From: Stagonosporopsis chrysanthemi
Lineage: Eukaryota > Ascomycota > Dothideomycetes > Pleosporales > Didymellaceae
Assembly: GCA_022560025.1 (NCBI GenBank)
Contig: JAFISE010000015.1
Span: 186,001 to 250,000 of the forward strand
Length of the DNA: 64,000 bases
Direction: 5' to 3'
Part shown: piece after piece, positions 21,501 to 34,078 of the stretch
Layout of the letters: each line of letters starts with the position of its first letter
How positions within the stretch are numbered: the stretch's first letter is position 1
Notes under the pieces: model-generated
What the model was told of the DNA's origin: nothing
Databases searched by the model: none
What the model saw: only the letters and a program-made list of their open reading frames with translations
Translations under genes and position numbers: made by a program

Positions 21501-24496
21501 CCAGATTGTCAGAGTCGTCTGCAAACAGAGCATCGCTTGCAGCACAAGTGTTAGATACACGTCTCCAAGTACAAAAGGTCTCACAAGATCTGTCTGCAGA
21601 GCTTGCCACGTTTGTGCCAGAATTTCCGAAGGAGATCTTTGGGGAGCTCCATGGCATAGACGGCGCACTGGAATCTGTCAGAGGCTTTCTCATAGGATCA
21701 AAGGCCCTTGGAAGAGGCTTAAACGATTTGAACCTCTTCTGTTATGTCATGCAGGCTATCTGTGGAAGTATGCTGGAACTCAGCGGCTCAGCAAAAAGCA
21801 TGCCTTTTTCTGGTCGTCGTGCCCACAAGGATTTGTGGGACGATTACAACAATCACCAGAAGACGATGTATGGGCGCGATCTTGAGCAGTTCTTGAGAGA
21901 TTGTCAGGATTTTGTTCAATATTTGGATGACATCCTCACACGCGGCGGTACAGAGCTGGATGTAATGATGCCCGTACGCTCGAGACTTGACAGCTTCAGA
22001 GCCAAGCAGAAGAACCAAGGGGCTGAAGGCGCTCACGAGCTTCTCGATGAAGTTCTTTACACGAGAGAGTTTCAACGCGAGACGAATCCTCAGACCCAAG
22101 ACGTTGTGCGGTTGCACCAAGTTCCATCAGTCGCACAACTGTATGCATCACATAAGCTCGAAGAGAAGCCGACTATGGTACAGCCATCTGCTTCGTTCAA
22201 CCATACTGTTTGTATGATCAGAGAAGATATTACAAAGCTCGATGTCACAGTTATGGTCAGCTCTACCGATGTGACCTTTGGCGGGATGGGTACGTTGGAT
22301 CGCAAAGTTTTCAACAAAGGGGGACTTCTGCTTCGAGCAGAGTGCAACAAGTTCGGCGTGTGCAAGGAAGGCGATGTCAAGTTGACCGGTGGCTACAACC
22401 TGCCCTCGAAGCACGTTCTGCACGTCGTGCCCCCAGAGCAATGGAGAAAAAACAGCAAAGACATTCTGCGGCAGATCTATAGAGAGATCCTGTACACTGC
22501 TCAATCCCTGCGAGCAACTTCTATCGCTATTCCTGCGATCGGAACTGGAATGCTAAACTACCCAAGGCGAGACTGTGCATCATTGGCTATGGAGGAGATT
22601 AACCGCTTTCTCGAAACTGCGGATACAACGAACATGTTGGAAAAGATCGTCTTTGTCGTGTATTCATCCAACGATGAATTCGTGTACAGGTCATTGCTAC
22701 CTGTCTATTTTCCACCAATCGATCAAACTGTCAACAGGGCCTTGCCAGGATCGCACCCTATTCCTAAGAGCCCGCCGTCGCCGCAGGAAACAGTTTCAGC
22801 TCCTCGACGCACGCTGTTCAGTTCTATTGGCGACGCGATGCGCAATCTGGGCAGCTCGCGTTCCCGGAAGCAACCAGTTGCCCATACCTGGCGCGCCATC
22901 AACAACTATGAAGAACATGCCCTTATTGGGTTCGAATCGCACGCCCAGAGCTGCGACACCTGCAAGACTATGGAGCAACTCTATCGGGATGGAAAGGACC
23001 TTTGCGAGCATGGTTATCCGCTTGCACAAACATTGCTGTGGTACATGAATCTCGGGCAAGACCAACTCGTATACACAAGAGCTGTACAGATCAGACAGAG
23101 CATCAGACTTGAGGTGCCAGAAGATATGTTTCCGCTGTGTTTGAGAATGCTTCGCCTGGTGGAAATGAGTACAAGGAATGAAGGTCGAGAAACCCCTTTC
23201 GTCAGCCCGAATCGTACATATTCGACTGTTGTCCAAGGCCAGTCGAAGCAAGACGATGAGACACCCGGTCCGACAATTTACAGCGCTGAAACAGCACGCG
23301 CATCTGTGGAAGTCTGGTCAACATCCCAGAATGCATGGAGCCCGGTTTCTCCAGGTGAATGTAACATATTCATTCGACCAGGCAAGATCGACGTCTATGA
23401 AGCTCACGCACCGTCCTCAGTACAAAAGCCTCTGTTGACTTTTGTCTTAGATTCTGGTGTGCTGATATCGAAAGACGCACACAGACCGGGATTGATTGTG
23501 CGCGGCGCAATCGCTACTCAGTTCGACAACAATGAAGAGATATTGCTGCTCAGCCAGAATGTGACAGATTCTGATGCATTGCTTGGTATGCTCAATCGAG
23601 CGAATCCGGACATCCCTTCTACTCGGGTCATCTCCGAGACTCCTAAGGAGCTTCCAGCTCTTGCAGAAGCTCAGCCCGAAAGCTCAATACGTGGGCTACC
23701 CTCGTCTGTCGCTGCATCTGACAACAAGATAGACGAGGCAAACCTGCTCTTTCAGATGGACTTGCTGGAGCAACAGATCTTGACCTTTTTCACAGCGTTC
23801 AATACCAAGTCACCATCAAGCAAGGGCTATAGCTCTCGAGATATGGCTAGTGCACTCGACAAAGATGTTGATGAGATCGAATTGGCGCTGGATCAACTCG
23901 CCGAGCAAGGCAAAATTCACCTGGCACCTGACCGCAAGACCTGGAACACACCACTGCCTCGGTATTACAATCCTACTAAAAGCTCAGGCGAGGCTCAAGC
24001 AGGGCCGTCCTCAGCAGAAGTAATCATCCGAGACGCAATGGGATTCCGGGATACGCCGCCCAGTCCAATCAGCTCAGCGATGAGTACGCAGGCGCAGGAC
24101 GTTCCCCAAGCTGCGGATGCCACAGAATCTTCCTTTTATCCATACGACCTCGCTACGCGCTGGACGCGCATCGATGCTTCATACGTCGACCCGCAGGTAC
24201 TTGCCAACTTCGATGAAGAGTTTCACGAAGAGGGGTACAGTCTTATCGTTCATCGTCCACTCAGACGCGGAGAACTTAAAGACTGGGTGCAGAAGACCCT
24301 GGAGCTGCGAATGAAGAAAAGCGAGACGGCAAGGGCGAGACGAGGTGTGAGTGGGCACAACTGGTTGGACAAAGATACGGAGCGAGATGAAAGGGATCTG
24401 CACCAAGCGAACCTAGATAGAGTGCTAGCTGGCGACATGAGGGAGGATGAGCTGAGGCATTTCAGGAGGGAAGACGAGGCGGAGCGGAAACGGTGA
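18572..24496 (+). CDS. C2H2 zinc-finger / twin macro-domain multidomain protein
   Basis: Two exons, 18572-19421 and 19515-24496, joined in phase (GTGAGT...CCAATAG), giving 1943 residues. The N-terminus (about 1-285) is the helical region found in fungal C2H2 proteins (FGRFRVWSGNLGALQKG, SSLDYRLRDSPLL) with an acidic insert. Residues about 348-493 hold several C2H2-type fingers (DFECPYCF..., YVCTYSGCEAF, WRCLEHPGAIY, DKCPICFLPAE). Macro domain 1 (about 763-938) has VVNSANASLKVS, HKAGGPKL and FPCLGAGGCGFP. Macro domain 2 (about 1179-1351) has VSSTDVTFGGMG and IPAIGTGMLNYP. A PH-like stretch (about 1542-1646), a winged-helix-like segment (about 1692-1766) and a DUF8035-like tail (RWTRIDASYVDP, about 1822-1890) follow. 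Macro domains bind or remove ADP-ribose; here that is inferred. The open frame begins with GTG at 18560, so the ATG at 18572 is preferred. Confidence 0.88.
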
Positions 24497-25933
24497 TACT
24501 CAAACTTGATAGATAGTTCGGAAGGTTGTTCGCATCAACTCTCACCGTGTCGACTCCCCCTGCTACCGTTGTGCATACTATGCACAAATCGACCACAGTC
24601 CCTACAAACCCACTCCACACCCTCCCATCTCCCTCGCGCCTGCAAAAATCTCGATTCCCAAAATCGCACTCATCGCGATCGCGATCCCTCGCTATCTTAT
24701 CAGCCCTACCTCGCACAGACACCCATCACCACCGTTGCAAAGTAGCGGTGTACGCACACTACCCTTCCTTACCCCTTCCAGCCATGTGTAATAACCCATC
24801 ACTACCTGCCTCCATCCACAACCCATCCGTCTCCCCGCGACACTAACGTCCGCCCGGGAACGTCCTCCGGCGCTGCCTCTGGGTACGTGATCCACGGGTC
24901 TGGGTTCTTCACCGCCGAAGATGCAGCCGAGGAGGGGGAAAAGACAATAGTGCTCCCTATTCCCCGACTCACCGCTGGAAGAGGTTTGCTTATCTTGCTC
25001 GGGAAAGGGAGCGAGGGCGAGGGGGCCAAGAGAGGGATTGAGAGAGTGCAATAGTTTGGACACACCGTCAGAAAGCATCAGGAGGAGCTTACTCGGTGGG
25101 TGTTGGTTGCTGCTGAGGAATGACGTCGTGCTATTTAGTGCTGTGACGTCGTTTGACTTTGCACCTCATGATGAGAGCGGCTCTCGAAAGTCTTGGGCAG
25201 AGCAGTGACCTAGAAGTACCGGACATGGAGTTGAAGTTTGAGATGCGCATTTTCTGACGGTACTGGTCCGATTCCGGGATGTATCGTGATGCGACTATGA
25301 GCTACCAAAAAAACAGTCTGTGTCGATTGCGAACTTGTGGTGTTTCAAAGAGTCGTTGTGTCCTGATGTCCACGGTGCATACCGATCACCCTGTGAGTTA
25401 AATTTTTGAAAGAAGCCATGCTCTCAGCAATCGAGTGCAGGTGAATTGCAGAACTTGACTGAACCAATTAGCTCTAAAAGGAGGGTTCAGCTGCGTCTCT
25501 CGACAAATACAAGTATCCAGATTGGAAAGAGGTCGGAGGAGTTCTGAGCACCTCCAACAATACACGAGGTTGGCAGATAGGATCGATGGGCATCTTGAGT
25601 TAGGAGTTATGGCTGCGACGTATTCTGGTGGGATGTGGGGGGTGGTGGGAGGGGTATCGAGGTGGCATTACTGAATATACATACACTGGCGACACGGTCA
25701 GCGACAAAGCATGGAGCCGATGGGTGTGAATTGTCATTGTCATTCCGTGATACTTTTTCCCGCAAACACCGAGTGCGGATATCAGTACCCATGCACGCCA
25801 TCACTGCGACCAGAACGCATCAAGGGTATGTTTAACCTTTCATATTGTAAACATAGCGCCTCTTGGATGCCCAGATCATGCCGCAGAAAGTTGAAAGGAC
25901 CCAGAAAACCCCAGCCTAATCAACCATGATCAT
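24497..25933. other. Intergenic region between convergent genes
   Basis: 3' flanks of the macro-domain gene and of eS1. Pyrimidine-rich sequence at 24550-24850. At about 24800-25065 both strands are open at once, so neither is called. Nothing else is recognised. Confidence 0.5.
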
Positions 25934-26825
25934 TTAAACATTCTCAAGGACGGTCTCCTTGAACTCGCGCTCAACCTTCTCGCCAGAGTCGTTGGCGCTC
26001 GACTCGCCGTGCAGACCAAGGAGGGCACCAAGGTCGAACTTGGGCGCCTTGAGGAGCTTGACCTTGCGGACGTGGACCTGTAAATATGTCAGATGCTGCC
26101 ATTGTATATCAAAAATGTGAACACGGAGGACGCACGTTCTGGAGGGGGTAGATGCCCTGGGTGGACTTCTCGATCTCGCGACCAATGACCTCGGGGATCA
26201 GCTTCTGGGTGAGCTGGGCGAGAGTGCAGGCGCTAGCCTCGCGCTGCATGATCTCGGTCATCTTCTTGCGGATGGCCCTGATCTGCGACGACGCGGCGTA
26301 GGTGGTCTTCTTGATCTGGTTTGGCCTGCGCTTGGTGAAGCCGATGGCGAAGAGGCGGAGGAGGTAGTCGTCGGTGGTCTTGACAACAACGTTGGCCTCA
26401 ATGAGGGATTGCCACTTGCGGACGAGCGAGCGGAGCTTGTCGGAGGTGAAGTCGAGGCCGTGGAAGTTGGTCAGGCAGTTCTTGCCCTGGACCTCGTCGA
26501 CGCGGAGCTTGACCTTGCGGAAAGAGTGGTCCTCATCCTTCTGGAGATCGGCGAGCGAAACCTCGAATATCCTTCCCTTGAGGGCGTCGTTGGCGTTCTT
26601 CAGACCGGTGGTGCGGTTGACGAGGGTCTTGCCGACACTGCAGACGGTCAGTATGCTGCTGCGGACGGACTACAGGCGCTGCGGCAGTGCTGGGGCGTCT
26701 TACTCCCTGATCGCGAAAGTTCCGGGTGCCTTAACGTTGTACCAGTCCTTCTTAGCGAAGGTATCGGTCTTCTTCTTGAGACCCTTCTTGCCCTTTGAGA
26801 GACGCTTGTTCTTGCCGACAGCCAT
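25934..26825 (-). CDS. rps1: 40S ribosomal protein eS1 (S3a/Rps1)
   Basis: Three exons: 26704-26825, 26136-26637, 25934-26077, giving 255 residues, the same length I recall for the yeast protein. It begins [19 protein letters not shown] and contains [43 protein letters not shown] and [21 protein letters not shown], the hallmark blocks of eS1, and ends in an acidic tail. Intron 1 (GTAAGA...CTGCAG) splits an Asp codon; intron 2 (GTGCGT...TTACAG) lies between LQN and VHVRKVK. eS1 is a structural protein of the small subunit platform near the mRNA exit channel. It is convergent with the macro-domain gene. Confidence 0.97.
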
Positions 26826-28333
26826 GATTGCGATGTGTGGGCGTTCCTGGTTAGAATTGACGAAGACGTGGGCGTTCAGTTTTCAAATTCACTCTGCGTA
26901 GTGGCTCAGCATAAGCGAGTGTGCGCACAGACTAACGCACAAATCTCGGCGCTCACGTGATATGTGCCATCAACACCACCACTACGAGCTTTCAGCTTAG
27001 AATGCGTACGTCTTATCGCAGGACTGTTTGCTACTGTCCGTACAAGCTGTGCCCAAGATCAACATGGAAACCAACAGAGGTTCACGCAAAGTTGCCTGTA
27101 TGTACTACGAAGGAGATCGTTTCTTTGAAGCGATCATTTCCACGAACAACAGAACCCTATGTTAGCTGCGACTTGCTATTGCCTGAAACGTACATTGTAT
27201 TTAACAAATGCATTCTCGCAGACTCATGGCGCATTCTTCTTTCCATGTAGTGGTCTATCAAAGTTAGGTTTTGTTCCCCAGTACTTGTATGCAGTAATTG
27301 TAGCCAACATTAAAGTTCTATGGTGCTTGATAACAACCGCCCAAAAGAAGCGAACTCTTTCGGATGGCCAATGCTCATGCATGGACATGAGGAGTGTGTT
27401 GCAAAGGAAACGACCATGTTAATTAACTAACGCATGTCGCCTACAATTATTTGATCTGTTAAAAGACTTGGTGGATGCCCTTTCTTCGCCTCAGACTTCC
27501 AAACGACCACAGAAGGGCCACAAGCACTACCCATGTGCGACTGGTTCAAATGATCTTATTTGTCCCTGAAGCTCCAGTGCGATCTTGAATGGACGGCGGA
27601 TACCTATGACGGTTTCATCGCACGCACTCTTGCGGGACAAAAGTTTACCCAGATGGCGTGACTTTGCAACAGAAAGCCATTATTTTCAATTCTTCATAAT
27701 AACGTGGACCACCACGCCTCTCATGCCAGGAGTTTCACAGGGTCACAGATGTGCACAGAGTACATGATGAGGATTGATAGGATTTGTGGATGTTTTAGGT
27801 TGTTCTGCTTCATCGTCGCCACCATCACGAACACCGGTTCGCCACCGCGCCCATGCGCCGCTACCTAATCATCAATTCAGCCCCAGGCCTAGGCTCATTC
27901 ACAGTACGGCCTCTTCCCACGCCTCATCATCAGCTGACAAAGTAAACATGTGAACTCGAATCTTCTTCCTTCGTAGGCGCACCGCCTCGGTCGCAGCCTG
28001 TAGCTGAGCCTGTCGTACGAACGTCGCCCCCACGCCAGCTTTGCTTCTTCCGTCTGGCCTTCTGTTCTGCCACAATGACGTGCGATATACCACGGCTATC
28101 AAATGCCGTGTCGCAGCCTTCAGTCGAAACTGGACGAATGTCGAGAATTCGTCTTTAGTGAATGCCCCCGCTGTGGGAGCGTGGTGCGGTTCGCGAACTA
28201 GATAACCTAGCTCCATCCTCTTATCGAAGGAAGGAGTAGTCGCGGTGGATTTTGTTTTGGTTTGCTCATAATGATTACCCAGCGAGTGCTGTGTTGAAAC
28301 TCCTGGATGTTCTTGCACGGCAATCCTGCAAGC
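26826..28333. other. Intergenic region upstream of eS1
   Basis: About 1.5 kb, more AT-rich in 26950-27800. It contains the eS1 promoter and the 3' flank of the small Ser-rich gene. A 139-codon minus-strand frame at 27899-28318 starts with GTG and has no domain, so I do not call it. Confidence 0.5.
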
Positions 28334-28822
28334 TCAAGTCCTGACAGCAGTGTGGTGCTGCTCGTACTGGCTCTGGCAAAACTTCTCGTAGTCAGGAAAG
28401 CTGATGTAACCGTCTAAAGTGATGTTAGTATCAATGCTCAGTCACTGTTGGTGGGATTGATGCTTACCCTGCTGCCTGTATTGAGTGACGTAACGGTCGC
28501 TTTCGCTCCTCCACATGACGGGACGCTCTGTAGGGTAGCTGGACTCCATCCTCGACTCGGGAGAGGTCATTGGTGGAGGGATCTCGCCTCGTGGTGTCGT
28601 TGGTGAGGAGGCTACCTTGGCGAGCAGAACGGATGCCTTGGTGGGACTTCCTGATGATGTTGCTGATCCGGCAGAGTCCCTCCGAGAAGCAATAGGAGCA
28701 TGTGTTGTAATGCAAGGCGAGGATACAGTTGATGGTGATAGAGCTGGGCGGCGACTGCCTGATCTTGAGCGCTTTGGTGCCTCAGTGGGCAACGAGTAGT
28801 AGTATGTGCCGTAGGCTGACAT
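28334..28822 (-). CDS. Small Ser/Pro-rich conserved hypothetical protein
   Basis: Two exons, 28468-28822 and 28334-28413, giving 144 residues. The 54-bp intron (GTAAGC...CTTTAG) splits an Asp codon and joins DRYVTQYRQQ to DGYISFPDYEKFCQSQYEQ. The N-terminus is MSAYGTYYYSLPTEAPKRSRSGSRRP. The middle is rich in Ser, Pro and Thr, with SP/TP sites that could be phosphorylated by proline-directed kinases. The C-terminal 45 residues are aromatic and charged and are the part most likely to fold or bind a partner. No signal peptide or membrane segment. I do not know a function; codon use and the clean splice make a real gene likely. Confidence 0.7.
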
Positions 28823-31800
28823 GGCGAATGTGTGCTGTTTGCGTATACAGTTTTCGAGTTGGATGTTGGATGTTGAAATACGTAGGTTGCGATGACGAAG
28901 TTACTGTACGACTTGGAGGCGGGTAGGTAGTAATAATGAGTCTCGGAGCCCGCCCAGACGCCATTCACCCCATACTACCGACACTCACGCTTCTGCATGA
29001 TCCAGGCACCCCTGCCACGCCAGCTGCATCAGTAGCCCCACTACACGACGTCTGGCCCGGCTTGCATGGAAAACGCACGCCGCCAAAAACGTGGGCCGTT
29101 CAGAATAGAAAGTTAAAGTTACAGGGAGCTGTGCGTTGTCATCCGCTCACTCGTTCCTGACTCGTCCTCAACACACACAGAGGACTCACCTCCATTCGAT
29201 CAGACTGCGCTTCGCTGCACGTGTGAGCTGGCCATTACAGATTCGAAACAGCCACGGCTTTGCGTTCAAGTGCTATCAAGTAACTGGAAATACTGCAATG
29301 GCCACTCTTCATCGAATGCGCTTACGGTGTGGCCGGCACGCGTTGCGCTTCGATTCCAAGGCTCGTCGGAAGGGCGGGCGCTGAAGCGGCACACCCAAAG
29401 CATCGAATCGGCGGAAGGATGCCGGATCGCATTGACCTCACCGTCATGGCTGCGTGGTGATGACAAGACAAGCCACGTTTTGCGGACCTGAAAGTTGGCG
29501 GCTGTCCCTTGTCGTGCCTTGGAAGCGACCGCCCGGTTGAGATTCACTCCCGGGTGATATTCATTACTGAGGCCCTGAACCTCGTTGTGCGCGTCTGGCC
29601 ATGCTGAAACGTGACAGCCTGGCAGGTGTTGCTTGCAATAGCCTCACTCTTGCCTCTCACAGCCCTGTGACGACATCACGCCGGCCGATGCCTCCATCTT
29701 GACCGGTTATGCACTGCACATCACGGAGCTGAACGTTGGAGTCGAGATCGCACTCCGACAAGGGCACCCCTCCAACTTTCGGGAGATTTACTGCGATCCG
29801 GTTGGAGCACAAGAACGCGAGACGGTCCGGCAACACCTTACGACGTCGTGCTCACCATTCGCGGGTCCTTCAGCGTGATGGCCAGTGTGTTTTATTGATG
29901 ACATATTTGACACTGACGTCCGATGGTGGCTTCGCGCTGGGACGGTTGGGGAACGGCCACGTCCGCGCGCCTCATGTTGCACGTCTTTTGGCCGTGCGAA
30001 CGCGATGAGACATATGTAACCCCTTCACGCAGCATTCATTATTCAATGGGTCTCGATCTGGAACATTGTGTCTCTCCACTCTCTCGTCATCAGCTTGACA
30101 TAATTCAGCTGAACGGTATCTTTTCCGTGTGCTGGATTGGATCGACTCCGCTGCCCTCACTAAAATTTTAGCACGGTAACCTTCGCTGCATCCAGCGACA
30201 TCAAACTTTCGCGTTCAGTTCCTCACCGACAAGACGAGGAATCTGTTCGCTCGTCCCCTCCGTCGTTCAACCCATTCGCTTGAAGGTTCCAGCCCTCCGC
30301 TTCCCCACCAAGCGCTTGTCGTCTACCAAGTCTACCAACCACAACCCAAGGTTCACGTCATGCCTTGTCAGGCGAGCACTGCAATTGTGGGATCTTCATC
30401 TAACAAATGAATCACAGTTGCACTCATTCGGTGGATAAGGTTTCATACACACGCTACACATTACTACATCTGCAGTCAAACCGGATGGGGACACAAGTGC
30501 AGGGTTTCATATGCCATGCTGCCCAGTCCGTTACAAAGACTGCGATGTTAGCCACCAACAGGTACCTGGCCCGGGGAGCGGGTACCAAGCTTGTCCCATA
30601 GCCGTCATAGCCGCGACCGTTGAACAGATCACCACCCACACTGATGATTATATTGATATTAAAATCAAGGGAACGACAGTCTTGGTAAGTAGCTGTTGCG
30701 ACACTTGCTGGGGACTTGTGTATGCGTCGACGCCGTCCAGAGTGCGCTGCGCTTCCCAACAGACAATTGTTGGCAACCCCTCACCATCACACCATCAGCA
30801 TAGAAGGCGCCCCAACCACGACGCACATGCATATTCTCCGCGCAATCCCAAGTTCCAGACACGCTTCCATGGCAGATCGTATGCCGATCGCACCCGAATT
30901 CCGAACAGCGCATTATTCTCTGCCATCCTCTTGCTCGTATCTTGCACATTGCCCGAGATAATTCATATCGTGAGGAGCGGTATACCCGCCACCTGCCGTA
31001 ACCGTATGCAGACAAAATAGTACATTTACCGGACAGCGCACGTGCAAGCCTCATGACTGTGCGACGTGAAATACGCAATCCACTGCACCCGCATCTTGGA
31101 AGAACTTTGCACTTCTAGAAGCGCGAGTTTTTCCGTCTTGTAGCAAGACTGTGTACACCATGTGGGGTCCGCGAGTAAGGCCCATTGCTTACCGCTCCTT
31201 GAGCGCAACACAAGGGCGGTGTGCTCACGTGCCGTGCCCTCAGTCAGAGCCCAGCCCAGCTGCCTGTCTGGTCGGCGCGGCCCGCGAGCACCGTTGCCGG
31301 AGAGGGTGTATCCCTCCAGAACACGCTGACGAGCGGTTGTATCACTCGCGCAGCGCTGTGGACATGGCATTCGTGCTGTGTTGGCAGCACGAGCATGTGC
31401 ATGCGGGCGCCACATGAGCGTGGTGTCGCGGATAAGGCGCCTTGCGTACTGGGAGCACTCCTGTACGGGTATGTGGGTTGCCGTACGATTGCGTGCGTGC
31501 ATGCTGTGCTGTTTGTTTTGGAGTCGCACAGTCTGAGTCAACACTCGCACGCTGTTGTATCGTAGAGGTAATCGCTTGCAGCAGAGGTTGGTATCGCGCT
31601 CTTGTGTTGCCGAGAAGTGAGCTACACCTGCCGTACACTTCGTTTCAACCCGGTCGCTTCAGACATTTTGCGCAACTTTCGAAAATCAACAAGTCTCCGG
31701 AAGACCACATGGTCTGTAAGGCCTAAGGTTAACATCCGAACATGAGTTTTCTGCCTCCAGCTGCGGTTTGCAAGCAACAGCATCAACAGCAACTAGAGCC

Positions 31801-32270
31801 TGTTTCTTCAGGTCGCGCAAATCCGTCTGTCTCGTGTCTTACACAAAACCAGACATTTGATCAACACGTGGCCGGCCCGCATGTGTCACTCCCAGATTCT
31901 GATCGGATCGAATATTGACAACGTCGGGCCGCCCATATCAACAGGATCTCAGTGGCTGGAAGGTGACCCGGTGGTCAGGTTGACACGGGAAGAGCAGTCA
32001 AGCAGTGAAATTAGGATTTAATTTCGATACGCGTGGAAGGTGATTGGTGCGCGCAGTCTTGAACGTGCATTGTTTTGGATTTTGCTACATGGAAGATTGG
32101 TCTTTTGTGATTTTTCGTGCGTTGTACAGCCCTGCAGCGTGCGCGTCCATTGCATCGTCACATCAAAGCAGATCGCAGCACTCGACTGTCGCGCAACAGG
32201 ACCGCACGGCGCATCATCTGGCCCTGCATTTTCCTTACCAAGGCGTAGGGTCATTCAGTGCTACTATCAG
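28823..32270. other. 3.4-kb stretch without a recognisable gene
   Basis: The longest gap in the window. Many short frames occur on both strands (for example 29266-29547 minus, 29736-30008 plus, 30511-31020 plus, 31026-31550 minus) but they overlap, lack domains and cannot be joined. I see no transposase, LTR, tRNA or long repeat. Confidence 0.5.
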
Positions 32271-34078
32271 TCAGCTGGGGTGACACCTTGGGGGTGCTTG
32301 GATTGAACGTACATCAATATCCTCCCAACCACGGCCCTTGACATTCGCCAGCTCCTCCATGGACATGACCGTTCCAGTGGTGAAGTAGCCGGCTTGGATC
32401 TTGGCATCGATCTCGACACGGCTGTCTGCCGGAATCATGTCGTCAGGAATCGGCACGCGCTCGTGGATTGGAATGCCTTGATCGACGATGGCGTCGTGCT
32501 TCATGCTGTGCTGTCGTCAGTCCTTGATGCTTCAGTCGGGAAGAATCGGATCGTACTTAGACATGGAAAGCATTCTGTCAATCTTGGTGATACCCAGCCA
32601 GTGGAGGATCTGTCGTAATGTCAGCTTATCTAGCACAATATTGAGATGGTGGAGGAACTAACGTCAGGCATGAGTGCTTGGAAGCGCATATCCTTTACAC
32701 CCGCAATGTTCTCTGTGCGCTGGAAGTATTCGCTGGCCCTGTCTTCTCCGCGTTTCCGTGCGTTGTACACAAGGTACTTGGTGACTTCACCGAGGGCACG
32801 ACCTTCCTTACGGAAGTAGATGACTACACCACTACCGCCCTGCTGAGCCTCTTTTACTGCTTCCTCGATACCGAAGGTAAGATAGGGACGGCATGTGCAG
32901 ATGTCAGATCCGAACACATCACTTCCGTTACACTCGTCGTGAACACGGAGTGCGAGACGGGCGCTCGGGTCGGACATCTTTGCGGGGTCTCCGAAAATGT
33001 AGACGGTGAGACCGCCGATGGGAGGGAGGAAAACTTTGATGTCGTGGCGTGTAATCAGCTCGGGGTATGAGCCACCGGTTTCCTCAAAAAGTGTTCGCCT
33101 CAGAGTTCCCTCATCTGCCACGAGTATTAGTACGCTGAAGTCAAATTTGCATGGTTGGAAAAACGTACCAATGTTGAATCGCTCAGCGACACCAGGCAGG
33201 TACCACACAGGCTCGACTGCTACCTTGGTGACTGCAATTTCACCTGTCTCGTTCATACAGATCTTGCCGTCAGGCACAAGCCGACCTTTCCTTACGCTCT
33301 CTTCTAGCTCGGGGACCTTCATGTGTGCTCGGGTGATGGCAATGGTGGGTCTGATCTCCACATCATCCTTCTCCATAGTCTCCTTGAATAACCACGGCGC
33401 GAGATGGCCGTAGGGGTCCATGGCAACGATCTTCTTCTTGTCGTTCCATTGAGGAAAGGGCCCAATATTTGCGGCGGGCTCAGTATTTGTAAAGTCGGGC
33501 TTGTGGGTGATGTCGAGGTTCTTGCTAGCTACAGCAAGCGCATTGTAAATTGAGTATGAGCCTCCGTGAGCTCCGATGGCTGTAAACAATTAGTACAATG
33601 AAACCCCAATCTGGTCTTTGAATACTGTAAACATACCGTTACGCCGACGAATGGTGTTGTTGTGCCTCGAAACAACGACAGGGCCACGGACAGCAGGGTC
33701 TTTGGCACCCCACTCCATAGGCAATGGATCAACACCAGATTGACCAGGATACGAAGTCAAGATGATCTTTGAAGTCTTCGAGACGCTGACCCGACGAGGG
33801 GGCGCTTCAGCATTGGGAGATGATGTCTCATACTGCTGGCTAACAGCTTCTACGGTTTGGGCCGATTCGGCCTCCTTTGCCTTCTCGTTGCTCAGAGTGC
33901 CGTTCGCAGCTTCAGTCGCTGCCTCGTCCTTCACCTGCTTGACACCAGCCAGTACATTCACACGGCCGTTGATCTTATCGATTGCAGATGCTAGTTGAGA
34001 GTTCTCCAGGCGCATTGCCTTTAGTCCCTCCAGGATCTCCTTGAGCACGGCATTGTCTGTGCTAGTTTCGGACGACAT
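32271..34078 (-). CDS. urc1: URC1, GTP cyclohydrolase II-like protein of uracil catabolism
   Basis: Five exons: 33637-34078, 33169-33579, 32663-33114, 32557-32609, 32271-32505 (530 residues), all in phase. The catalytic half resembles RibA/GTP cyclohydrolase II. HDECNGSDVFGSDICTC keeps the three cysteines that bind zinc in that family, and FRKEGRALGEVTKYLVYNARK corresponds to its EGRGxGL region. The N-terminal part (SYPGQSGVDPLPMEWGA; RHNNTIRRRNGAIGAHGGSYS; DPYGHLAPW) and the end (GIPIHERVPIP, VEIDAKIQAGYFTTG, GRGWEDID) match Urc1 proteins rather than riboflavin Rib1. In Lachancea kluyveri, Urc1 acts in the URC route that degrades uracil, together with a uracil phosphoribosyltransferase; such an enzyme is encoded 1.4 kb upstream here. 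The fourth donor (GTACGA) was chosen because it gives SMSNMKHDAI. The last dozen residues may be off if a further intron exists. Confidence 0.92.

Noticed and set aside
22925..22940. B-box-like GGTTCGAATC in the macro-domain gene
   Set aside because: Inside a long coding exon, without A-box or tRNA fold.
24802..25078. Open frames on both strands downstream of the macro-domain gene
   Set aside because: Both strands are open and look equally protein-like; no start, splice or domain evidence favours either.
27899..28318. 139-codon minus-strand frame
   Set aside because: Begins with GTG, no recognisable domain, lies in the 3' flank of the small Ser-rich gene.
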